Shown piece after piece: positions 1-10,285 of a stretch of DNA of 34,596 nucleotides. Both the position numbers and the translations under genes were made by a program. The stretch is from Echinococcus granulosus (lineage: Eukaryota; Platyhelminthes; Cestoda; Cyclophyllidea; Taeniidae): contig NW_020170567.1 in the NCBI RefSeq assembly GCF_000524195.1, positions 33,705 through 68,300 on the forward strand, read 5' to 3'. The notes below the pieces were generated by a model that saw only the letters and a program-made list of their open reading frames with translations, was not told the DNA's origin and did not search any database. Each line of letters begins with the position of its first letter. The first letter of the stretch is position 1.

Positions 1-3000
1 CGTCTTCGTCTAAAACATTTTGACGGATATCTTCATTGTAGCGTAAATTGAAGTAGCTATCCCTATAACGTCTCTTATCGTTACCACCAGTGTAACGGAG
101 GAGTTACCTCCAAAGATATGGTTAAGTAAGAGAACAGTAGCAGTGTACCATATCACCACTGTGGAGGCCGTAGATTAAGCGGCGAGAAAGTCCGATTACT
201 GCAAGCAATTAGTGCAGTCGTGGCTCCGCTTCAGCGCCGCCCCCTCATTAGGTCTTCATTGTCTTGAAACTGCATCGTTGCATTGCCTCTAAATCCTAAA
301 CTAAAAGGCTTACCTAGTTGGGTGGAAGAAAATTAACGTGAAGAAGGGCTGGGAGGCTACAAGCATTGTCAAAAGGTCACGTCACCAAATGGAAGTGCAA
401 CCTACCCAGATTAAAGAGCCCATATGGGTGAAGGTTTATGTCAAGTACGAAATCAACCCAGCTCTCATCTTTTCGGTTTCGTCTCTGGCGCTCTCCATCT
501 TCACTCTTCTGCTTCAACTGTAACCTATTTTTGGAGACTGCAATCACTCCCGAAACCGAATCGAAGTTGAAGAAATTGCATCAGATAGAGAATGCAATCT
601 CCTTTATCAGCGGTAGTACGCACGCTTTAGATCCACCCGAGAATTCTGAATGTTGCGTCAATCCAAGGTGAACCTATCGAGGAAGGATCGGTTTGGGTGT
701 CAATGCCAAAGTGTGGATTATGTTCTTCAGCAATCCTATTTTGAATGCCAACTATTTTTGTGGTTACATGGGCTTACAAACATCTTGGTGTAAATTGTTT
801 CGTTCAAGGCCTTATAACATAATAGTGAAGGCTGGTCTTTTGCCACAAGTACTTGGTGCATTAAACTCAAAAATTATAGAGTTGTCAAAAGTGAATGTCA
901 TTTTAGCCCTTTTGTAAAGAATCATGGGTGTAGATCATCCACAGCGAATATCACATTTAGTAATTAGTCCAAGAAATCAGGATGATTGTTCCGTAAAAAT
1001 GAGGTCAAGTACCGCTGCTGCCCATGTGGCATTGATATTGAAGATTTATTAGGGAAACAAAAAAGGATTAGGAGTTCCTATGACTCTCTGGAAGGCCATC
1101 AAAATAGAGTCGGTACAACTTATGGTGAGTAAATAACTAAATGTGCATTAAAGCAAACATTAAGCTATCAAAAACCAAAACCTAATTTGACCGACCAGTG
1201 GGTCAGACTGTTGTAAGGCAGTGAATAGTCCTAGAAAAACTAGCCAAAGTAGCATCACACTGCCGATTTTTTGCCATTACCGAAGGGCATAGCTACATTA
1301 CTTGGCTAATAATCGCGTCTAACTAAACATGCGACATCTAACGATTCCTCCCTTATGAGTGCAGAAACTACGCCAGCAAATACTCTGCCACATTTGGTAA
1401 GTCGTTTGAGTCGAACTGAAACAGGGCAATTGGCTACGAGCTATTCGAGAAAACTTACGCAAATTCATCCCAATCGAGGTGCGCGTTCATCTTTTTTTCT
1501 TCAGCGCTTTGCCCAAGGCGAATTCCAAGGTATTTATACCTGCAGCAGAGACGAACCAAAACATTGGAATGGCTGAGCTGTTACGGAGCCGAACACATGC
1601 CACTTTTTTTCCCTTCCAGACCAGAAAATGGCACTCTAGCTACTTCTGGGTGTATCGCGGCCCTGACGAATTGTATTGGCTTTGATGCTGTCTCAATACA
1701 ACCCACTCGTACCGCTATGACTCACCAACCCGCATTTGCTACGCCGCGGTCTGCCTGCTGGATGCTACTCTAGGTGAATTCAATGGTAAGCAGCCGGTAC
1801 ATTCAGAGGCGGTAGTTACTGCAGAAGAGAGTGAGTGATGGATGGAGGTGCAACATCAGTCCTGGCATAAATAACTGCTAATACGGGCTGGTAGGTGGGC
1901 CTCACTCATAGCAAACCAGTGACAATCTCGTTGGCAGGGACCTAGGGTAACACGCACTCCAAAATGCAACGTCCCATCTCACGAGGTCCAGCTTTGGGGA
2001 ACGTGTGGATTTCAGTGGTAACAAAGGTACCGATGATTGTGTTACCACACCCAGCCACACCTATTCAACCATCATCGCCATCATCATGCTGGCGTAGTTG
2101 TTGTTGCCGTCGTCGCATTTTGTCTCCTCAATTTCCCATTTACGACAAATTGTCCAACTCCCTCCTTTCTCTGATCGCTCTTTGCCCTTTTTTCTCCTCT
2201 TCTTCTTTTTCTTCGCCCTCTTCTGCAGTCTGCATTGACACTACATTGGCCTGACAGGGATTGACGTTAACCATTAGTCACTCGAGGAAAACTTCGTCCT
2301 CCTTCTGGTTAAGCAGCCAAAGTTGTCATAAGCAAACCGGTCAGTAGTCAAATAAGTAAACGGTTTATTCAAAAATCAAAACAAGGTTTACAACGCACTT
2401 TCATCAGGTAAGTAAAAGAACAGAAAAACAGGAAATTAATAAATGGTCTGGCCTACTACAACTTGTAGAATAGGATATGAGGCGTTCGGTTGTCTAAGCT
2501 TTAGACATGAGTGAATAGAGCTCTCCATGCGTTATCCCTAAATTCTTTTATTCCATATGGAGGCGTAATCCATCATGAGCCAGAACGGTAAGATGGCGCC
2601 TCACAGTCAACCCCTACCTTCTCCAAATGCTCCGCAACAACCAATTTTAGAGAAAGTTGTTACAGTCAAGGCACCAAATTATGTTCAGACTGGGAAGAAG
2701 GCAAGCTGAAATTAAATTAAGTTCAATCGATAAAATAGGTGCAATGGATACAGTGAACACACTGACGCAGTGTGAGAGGAGGCTTAAAACGAACGGGACA
2801 TGGCAAACCGGTGGAGTAAAGCCTACCTACTTACTCTTTAGAATGCATGTATACAAACAATGATAAGCAGTCTGTTATTGCCTACAGGTTATCACACGTC
2901 ATCGTCAATTTTTAACAGCAAACCACGCAGTAAACTTCATGACCTTTTTGGTCAAGTGCTACCACACCTCACCTTATGCATAAAGCATCGGTACTAATGA

Positions 3001-4891
3001 TAAGTGTATGCTGCGGTGAACCCAAACACTTCTTACAAAAAGAAAGTGTAAATTTGCACATTATTCTTTTCTCACATTATGACAAGATATCATCTTACGT
3101 TTCATGTAGCTCACAGTTGGCATTTAGAGCAATCTGTTTGGCGTTGTCCTTCGGTAAGTAAATGATTAAGTTAAATAACTTGCACTGTTCAACAAAGGAG
3201 AAGCCAATGGTGCATCTTCACAACTAGCGAAATTGATTCCTCGTGCCATACTCACTGACCTGTTAAATCTCCCCTTTTCCAATGTGTATCTCACCAATTC
3301 TTGGATGGCAATGAAATGGGAGCTCACTTGTCCCTATGCATATCGTGCAACTTCGGAGCCTCCTCAGTAATGTGATTAAGAAAATGTCTTCCACCCTCGA
3401 GGAGGTGGAGGAGGGGGCGGAGGAAGAGGAACAAACCAATATTTAGTCATATAACTTTGATCATTTGTAGATCTCACATTACCACAGCGTGTAGTGTCCT
3501 CCTATTTTAATGGGATTTTTAGGCGAAATCTGCTACTTTATTCTTAATTTATAGGGGGTGTCGGGCCAGTGAGATCATTTGGGTGAAGATAATTACGACC
3601 TAGTATTTAATGACTCGTACTTTTTAGCATAATTACTGCTTTCATGTCATTGAACAGTGCTTTGAGTCTAGGCGTACATATATAATGCCTCAGCTTAACA
3701 ACCTCCTAAAGGGGAAGTTCGTTTGAATAGACGATCGGGATCCTACAGTTGACCGATTTACCAAATTCTCTAAGTTGAAGTTGATTAACTGAAATACCTA
3801 TTAATCTCACATTTTTTACTAAAGTTCGTAAGTTGTGTGCTTACTTTCCAAGACCTTGTCGAATTCTGTGTGAGGTTTTTCATTGTATTCCCTGCATTGA
3901 CTAGTGTCTATCACTCAGTAATGTCTATCAGTGGCATTACACCCAACCACTTACAAATTCTGCTTCACTGGGTGTGGCAAGGTGGTGTGACTGAAAGGAC
4001 CGCGATGAGACAATAAAAGTCAGAATGTGGATAGATCTGACAATGAGCATAACATTTTAGTTTATATCGCAATGGTTTTGACAAGGGCGGAAATTCCCAA
4101 TCGTCAGTCTAGTGTTACGCTAAACCGACTCCTTGCGGTCGATTGGCTGAATAGGGGTTAGATATTCTGGAAAATGTTATAAAAGTTGTAATTTAAACCT
4201 GATGCTGTACGAGGTAAATTTAAATTCACCTCTAAGAGGGAATCTAGCTTAGACCCGTTGTGGTGACTACTAATCAATCTAGTCATTTCGGAATCAGACA
4301 ATCTCGACTATTCTTTTCATGCGTCTACTCATAAACCTCAAACTCTCAATTTACTCACCCTTATCTGATCTTTCCATTTCTCACATTTTTTTAGCATTAT
4401 CCGAACTTCTGCTCCACTTCGAACGTGCAGTTTGCCAAACAAAAGGGGATAGTTGGCTCAAGGAGGCTCATTGAAAATCACGTAAATTATACACTACATC
4501 ACACCCCCCTCCTATGTCTCGCTGACTGGCATGTGGATGGTTCCAAGAAATCTGCCCACGCAAGCACTAGTGTTGTACAAATGTGCGTGTAACAGCAACT
4601 GGGAAAACGGAGGGTAACGGTTTAGACAAGATAGAGACAGGAACACTTGGTCTGTTGCATTATGACCTCTACGCAGTCCTCACATATGGCCTTGATTATG
4701 TTCTGTAGTCCGCGTTTTTAGACTCCTAGCCCTCCTGTACGTTTTTACAAAAGCACATAACAAGACATTGGTACTGTGCTTGCCTTTTCACCTTATAAAA
4801 GCATGTACAAGTACGTATAGATGCGAATGTGTAATCTGGTCAAACCCAATTCTTATGAAAGAATCCAAGTTTGTGTATCCTCTTGATTTGT
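1..4891. other. gene-free left flank
   Basis: No coding exon was recognised on either strand in this 4.9 kb stretch. Open frames are short (60-96 codons), have no family motif, and lack paired splice sites that keep a frame. Two things stand out in composition: a pyrimidine-rich block around 2150-2225 (CTT/TCC runs) and a purine-rich block around 3397-3432 (GGAGGTGGAGG-like). The segment 1340-1790 has several overlapping open frames and somewhat higher GC, and could be an old repeat, but nothing in it could be named. Confidence 0.6.
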
Positions 4892-5860
4892 CTAAACGTT
4901 TGAATCATCATCATGTTTAATTTTCAAGGGTCCCTCATCCTGTCCAGCTCCCGGTAGGTGGACACCAACCACGCGTTCGTAGAGCAAAACGACGCAAACA
5001 GTTCCAACGAACGGCATCACAAGGAACACCCAGAAAGCATGATTCGCGTAGGTGAATGGAGGTGAACCCCAGCCTGAAATGAGGATGCAAAATACACAAA
5101 TAATGCTTTCACTTCTAGTAGTAGATGTTGTTTGCTACCCTCTTCTTCGTCCATTAAGATCGTATGCTGGATTGCTGGATGATGTAGTTTGGGCAGTGAA
5201 GTCATCAAACGCTAGAAATTGAATCACAGTCGCATAAATAATCACGTAGACTTTAGAAAAATTCCAATTATTCTTGTCCAAAATAGCTATTATTGCTGTA
5301 AGTGTAAACATTCCCGTGATTGCCTGTCAATCGCACAACGATCTAATCGTCGTTTTCACGATAATGGCAAGAATCGTCCCTGTAGAGTTCATATTCAACA
5401 AACCACAGTTATATATGTTCTAATAATTCATTACCTTTTCTCAGTAGCCCAATATCGCACCATTCAGCTCGGATAACCAGAAAAGGAGCATTGTCAGAAA
5501 GTCTAACCAACCGATTAGTGCGTTGGCAAATGCAACGCATGGATTGCACATCCCCGGGGAACGAGAACTGGCGTTGATTACTCCCAGAGCCCAGCCGGCG
5601 GCGTAGCCGCAGCTGATATTTATGCTTCCACCGAAAGAGGGTTTATCAAGTTGAGCTTGGGCTGCCACACCTGTACCGAAAGCGACAAAAACGAAGGTTG
5701 CGGCTAGCTCAGCTATTAAATCTCGAAGAAGAGGGTACTTGGTTAAGCGCATTCGGTCAGCGACAGAATGGAGAAAAACTTTGTAAGATTCGGTGAAGTG
5801 TTTCATCTTCGTGAGATAGATGGTTGGATATGCGATGAGAGGGCAAACTTCTGGGAACAT
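4892..5860 (-). pseudogene. aquaporin (aquaglyceroporin-like), single-frame copy with four internal stops
   Basis: Aquaporins are six-helix membrane channels for water or glycerol. Reading down the minus strand, 5860-5444 encodes TM1 (LLRDLIAELAATFVFVAFG), a VAAQAQLDKP-FGGSI segment typical of aquaglyceroporins, TM2, the first pore motif as NPC (CNPCVAFANALIGW), and the start of TM3. In the same frame follow an NSTGTILA segment resembling the NATAHIFAT loop, a TM4-TM5 region with AIIAILDKNN, and the second pore motif NPAYDLNGR in place of NPARDFGPR. The copy ends with GWGSPPFTYANHAFW, TM6 (FVGTVCVVLLYERVVG) and a stop at 4892. Everything lies in one frame, with no frameshift. In-frame stops fall at 5441-5443 (TGA), 5420-5422 (TAG), 5327-5329 (TGA) and 5135-5137 (TAG). 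Short introns could hide some stops, but the GT/AG sites I tried broke the phase, so an intronless pseudogene is the simplest reading. A GC/AG-flanked start of the last block at 5073 (after TTTCAG) is an alternative exon border. The true N-terminus is uncertain; Met codons at 5860, 5806 and 5752 are candidates. Confidence 0.75.
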
Positions 5861-5984
5861 ATACGTGACAACTTGGCGATCATATGACGAATGGGTGTGA
5901 TCAATCAGGATGGTGCCGGAGACATCTAACAGAGTAGAACCATGCTTGAGTAGATGAATTATGATTTGGGTTTAATCCTAGGCA

Positions 5985-6420
5985 TTACTTCGCCATTTCC
6001 AGAGGTACTTTTGCCGAAGTTAAGAATGCTTGAGTATCGATTCTTACCATAAACTTCCTCGCTATCAGGGAACAGGTCGCGTTGGGTGCCACTCTTCGGT
6101 CTCTTCTGGTCATTGAGTTAGGTTCTCGTGAATGTGATAACTTGTTCCAGATCTTTGCCGTCCTTCTATAGAAGTACACCATCTACAAGCTGTATCGCTA
6201 GTGTCAATGTCTAGAACGAAGCGCGAGGTACTTGATTTTGAAATTAAATAGTCCCAGAATTGGTGTGGCAAGCACCATTTGCTCCGGTTCTTTGTACAAT
6301 TCATTGTGCTCTTACTGGCGCTTGACATATTTCTTTCCCTGCTATTCCGCGGGTTTATGTAACTGGATTGTGATCCTGGCGAAACCTTTAACGAAACGCC
6401 TGAAGTGACTTCTCTTTTAG
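5985..6420 (-). pseudogene. Ty3/gypsy RT connection and RNase H fragment
   Basis: The stretch at about 6415-6340 reads RRFVKGFARI and then a hydrophobic 'pL' segment, as in the gypsy 'YRRFVKGFA.IA.PL' motif. Then 6328-6110 contains an LATPILGLFNF-like stretch and FVLDIDTSDTA, the strand carrying the first RNase H catalytic aspartate (usually F-x-L-x-T-D-A-S). A following piece around 6110-5985 shifts frame. At least two frame changes and several stops separate these motifs. The homology ends near 5985, about 125 bp from the aquaporin copy. Confidence 0.7.
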
Positions 6421-6429
6421 CTTGAGAAA

Positions 6430-6980
6430 CTATAGCTATCCTTCTGATTGGTTGGTATTGGCCGGATTCTGACTTGCTTCATGCGGTTTTCTGACAATGC
6501 TATAAGATCATCCAAGTGTTGCAGAAACTGACATTTCTTTGGAGTCAGTGCAAGCCCGCTTCTTGCAGGTAATGCACTATTCATTTTTAATTAGCATTGG
6601 GTTTTTGAATATCTCCAGTAAAAAAGAGTATATTACTTTGAAATATTAATGTTCTAGGAATGATGCAATCAGAGTAGTTTGCATAAGACATTAAAAATTG
6701 GCGCAAGGATATCCCTTAGAATTCATAATGGGCATTGGATATAAGGGAAACCATCTTTACTCTATCTGTTTCCACCACCATTATTTGTCAGTATCTACTT
6801 TGACTCATGTAGGTAGTTCAAGGAATCATGAGTATGGAGTAGAGTAAGGGCATCCTTCTTTATAGCTGCGTTCAGTTTCCTATAATCGACGCACCACCGA
6901 TTCCCCCACCCTTTTCCTTTACCAGAGCAATCAGTATAATTCGTAGTGATTTGCAGTCTTATAATCACGTCTTTGAGCAT
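6430..6980 (-). pseudogene. Ty3/gypsy reverse transcriptase fragments
   Basis: 6980-6795 encodes WCVDYRKLNAAIKKDALTL, the very characteristic RT motif of Ty3/gypsy elements (usually R-x-C-V-D-Y-R-x-L-N). About 6568-6470 gives LQEAGLALTPKKCQFLQ, the thumb-proximal segment that normally precedes the 'fLGh' motif. Between them (about 6790-6600) the palm with the catalytic Y-x-D-D box cannot be read in any clean frame; it is eroded by stops and probable indels. The protein could not be functional. Confidence 0.8.
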
Positions 6981-7067
6981 GTCATCGACTAGACGGTTTG
7001 CTTTTAGTGGAGAAAGTGGTACGCGTCTGGGTGGTTTCCTGAACGGTCTAGCCGCTGTGGCTTCCCT

Positions 7068-7421
7068 TTATTGGTGGGTAAAGGTGGCTTCTGCAAAGTT
7101 CAGAATAGCTTTGGCACTACGTCGAAAAGCAATTCTAGAAACCATATCCCACGGTAATACTACACAGATAAAAGACTTCTCTACAAAATTTTTATTGTTT
7201 GCGGAAACATGAAATTGCGTTTCTCTGTCTACTGTAATCTCATTTCTTACTATTAATTTTAGTCTGTTACACAGTGCGACAATCAATTTTTGACCAAGGA
7301 ACGGGAAAGTTTCAGAATGTACGATTGACCAAGCTGCGCCAGAATCACAAAGGAAACCGTATAAGCGTCCTTTGAAGCTGCCCAAAGTTTGTAGGAATGA
7401 GTGGAAGTATTTCGAAAACAA
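7068..7421 (-). pseudogene. Ty3/gypsy aspartic protease fragment
   Basis: A 117-codon open stretch contains GRLYGFLCDSGAAWSIVHSETF, which fits the retropepsin active-site pattern (hydrophobic pair, D-S/T-G-A, then S-V). It ends with AKAILNFAEATF, resembling the segment that closes the protease fold before the reverse transcriptase linker. No initiation codon or gag-pol frame can be traced, so this is a domain remnant and not a gene. The call rests on the motif and on the adjoining reverse transcriptase piece. Confidence 0.7.
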
Positions 7422-8696
7422 TCAAGTTGGGGAAAACAAGAAATCATCTAGATCTGGGGCAGGACACAAATGGCATCGATGGAATGATGTTTCACTTAAT
7501 CGATCATTGGAGTTATTGCAACGTGATGCCATCGTAAGCAGCTCCTGCCGTCTCTTCGCTCCGAAATTCACCAACTCATTGTTGACTTTACTGCGGAGTT
7601 TGTCTGATACAATGTGTGGACGAATTCAGTGTCTAAAGTGGACGACTATACATCCGACTCTTGCTGGTGGTAAGTCGCAGAAGACGTAATTGTCGTCCTC
7701 CTCTATCGTTTGATCACTGCGGTAGATCTCTCCTAGTAAAGCCTGTTCCTGCTGCGAGAATAGATGGTGATTTGGGTCAATGCGTTGCAGAAATTCTCCA
7801 AGTCTGTATCTGAGGCTATGCTGATGTCCACAGCGACCGAGAAAAGGTTCTGAAGAAGAGCACGCAAGGTCTCTTGTTTTTGTCAATAAGGATAAAACTA
7901 GATGTTAAATCTGATGTGGTCGAGATATGTAACTAAGTCTTTGTCCCTTGCGAAGGGAGGAAGCACTGCTGACGCTTCACGTCCCATTAGGAAAACTTCT
8001 CGTCTGGGGTCGACCTACCAAGGTGTAGTTTTGAGGTGCCGTAAGCGAAAGAATGTAAGTAATGCCCTGTTGACAGGACGGCTGCGCATTCAAAAAAAGA
8101 GGCTTTACATCTATGATGGACTGGTTGAAACGTCTATAGATGATGTGAAGGAGTTACTGACAACTTTTATAGATCGTGAAGAATTAAGACTAGCACTTTT
8201 GAATGCTCCATTTCCTCTTTACTGCCTTTTGCACCTTAGAATGCTAACTTCATTGTGGCATGAGCCAATAAGGGGGAAATAGCCTAAAACATCACTTTAT
8301 GGCTGGTTAGTGAATGCGTAAACAGCATCACTTGGGTGAGGGGTTCTGTTATGATAGCACACTAATCGTGATCCCAATTGAGCTGACCACATGCTGCTTA
8401 GGAGATGGACCAAAGCCGAGACGACAGTGAAAACAATTATGGCGGAAGGGAGCGGTACGCACATTTATCCTCCGCAGACTACACAAGAAAATCTTATGTC
8501 GTCAGATTTTGAAGAAGTACTACCAAGTTACCGTTTCGAAAGCATGCAGAAAAGCTCAATGAACAAGATTTCAGACACCGTAGTCACTTCCGCAGCAATG
8601 GAATACAACAAAAAGCATACTTCAACCACCGTGTATTATCCAATCAAGTAAAAAGTGACCAATAAAAGAGCAAACACAAATGCAAGAAAAGACTAT

Positions 8697-10285
8697 CTAT
8701 ATGTCTGAGGAGGGAAAGCGCAGACCATCCGTAGATCGTACAACAGGAAGACAGGGGAGCAGGAATCCCAGGAGCCACCGCTTACCCATCACCTGTTCTA
8801 AGTTTGCCCTCCATCCACGGTCATAGCTCAGGGGCCTCAGGTCATGCTCCTCATACCTAATCTGCGTGGGAATCTGCACTTTCGAGATGAGTACCTCTAC
8901 GCTTGTCTGATTCCGCAAAATCTGACGCAGATGATGGAGGAAGAGGATGAACATTGTGGGTCCGAGGATGACACAGAAGGAGGTTAGAAGGCAGAAGAGA
9001 AATTGACTGGCGGAGATCCAACCCATTAAGATGAAGGGCACGGGGTTGAGCATGCAGAGTAACCACTGCCATGGGGACCACCCGTCGTAGATTAAGTGGA
9101 GTGCGTAAGGCACGTTGAAAATGCTGGCTAGGCAGCAGGAGAAGGCGAGGTAGAAGAGGAGGCGAATGAAGTATACCATATTGGCATGCCCAACACACTG
9201 GGCTGAAAAAGAAACAAGTAGACCACCGTCCCCAACTGAATGCCTACGCTCAATACACTTCACCAAAGGTAGCTAAGAGCGATATGGAAGGCTACAGTCC
9301 GCATCAGACGATGGAAAATCATCCCTCCTAAGCAAACCTTCCCTTCAAAGCAGTTCCATTTACCAATTATTCATTCACCTATCAGCCAGTTCACCCATTT
9401 ATCCACTCATGCATCTACAGACTTCTAAATTCTTAACCACTCAATTCTACCTTCACATTCATTCACCCACCGCACATCTCTTAATCCATCTCTGATGCTT
9501 TCATACATCCACTAGCCTTTCAAACCACCCACTATTTTGTCTACCCACCATCCACTTTTGTCATTGCTTTGACTGCTTAGTATTCAACCGTACGCGGAGA
9601 AACCCCATGGAATGCTCCTCTGTTACTAAATGAAGTCGTAACCCTTTCCCCGCGAAGTATATTCATCTTATCATCTTCGTTCCTGCTTTACGTGGACAAA
9701 TGAACGGCTTTGATCCACCTATTGACACTACCAGTATCGTCGCGACAACCAATGTGGATAACTGTTGGGGCTATCAAGAACGATGCTCAGGGAGCGTTAG
9801 GGGTAATGTTCAAAAGACAACATCACTCTGTAAGTTTTGTAAATTAGATGAGCTTTTTGGATATTCAATCGGTTCTGTCCATTGGTAAAGGATTACGTGT
9901 GAATAATGACTTCAGAAACCAGGCCAAACGCCAACATACCCAAGTAAGTACAGTGATGATCGAAGCGCAGGACACAGACGTCACATTGACTGCAGTGGTG
10001 GGCCCTAGGTGGTCTAACTGTTTCACATCTGAGACAATACGACCAGTCTCGGCCAGATCGTTGGATGAGCATCAGTTTATCCAGAGATGGATCAGTGTAG
10101 ACCATACAAATTAGGTTGTATAGGACGTTAGTTGAAGCAAAAAAACCAAGACAAAGGGCACAGTAATATGAAGAGCTACGATACTCCAAGAAGTTGGGTG
10201 CAACCACAAAGCATTCGACGTAGAAGATTGTCGAGAGAAGGCAGAAGAAAGCGGTAGCTATAACGTTTCGGGCTTGTTCCATCAT
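8697..10285 (-). CDS. ZDHHC24: ZDHHC24-like palmitoyltransferase (two exons)
   Basis: DHHC enzymes transfer palmitate to protein cysteines at Golgi/ER membranes through an acyl-enzyme on the DHHC cysteine. Exon 1 is 10285-9940 and exon 2 is 9202-8697, joined by a 737-bp GTATGT...TTTTTCAG intron in phase 1. The product is 283 residues; human ZDHHC24 is about the same size. Two membrane segments (about 8-30, 40-64) come first. The cysteine-rich domain has C84, C87, H97, C98, C101, C104 and the DHHC at 109-112, followed by QCVGHAN after the splice. Two or more C-terminal membrane segments (about 122-195) follow. The tail [17 protein letters not shown] matches the ZDHHC24 tail pattern 'YDLG...NL...LG.RW', which separates it from other DHHC subfamilies. 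I chose the double-Met start at 10285 because it gives family length. The frame is open up to an ATG at 10453, which would add 56 residues with no counterpart. The catalytic motif is intact, so it is probably active. Confidence 0.85.
9203..9939 (-). other. ZDHHC24 intron with degenerate ATCCA/CATTCA repeats
   Basis: The intron donor is GTATGT after TACTTGG and the acceptor is CTTGTTTCTTTTTCAG. About 9361-9560 is a low-complexity stretch rich in CATTCA, CACCCA and ATCCA words. It is an eroded tetranucleotide-type repeat, read on the minus strand as TGGATGAA-like. Nothing else was recognised in it. Confidence 0.75.
9361..9560 (-). repeat. degenerate TGGATGAA-type repeat (in ZDHHC24 intron)
   Basis: On the plus strand this reads as CATTCACC, CATTTATCCACTCATGCATC, CATTCATTCACCCACC and CCACCATCCAC. 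Reverse-complemented, it is the same TGGATGAA word family as at 18770-19040 and 26635-26935. It lies inside the intron, in the opposite orientation to those. Confidence 0.55.

Larger units (their letters stand above)
5985..8290 (-). mobile_element. degraded Ty3/gypsy LTR retrotransposon internal region
   Basis: Minus-strand fragments appear in the order expected for a gypsy pol gene: aspartic protease (about 7421-7068), reverse transcriptase (about 6980-6430), then the connection/RNase H region (about 6420-5985). The fragments lie in different frames with many stops, so the element is dead. No integrase, chromodomain or LTR pair was found; the 3' part seems lost next to the aquaporin copy. 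7887-8290 sits where gag would be, but its minus-strand frame has stops and no clear zinc knuckle, so the upper boundary is a guess. The element lies between ZDHHC24 and the aquaporin pseudogene, all on the same strand. Confidence 0.8.

Noticed and set aside
7902..8282. 126-codon plus-strand open frame
   Set aside because: It has no family signature and lies opposite the probable gag end of the retroelement; taken as a shadow or chance frame.
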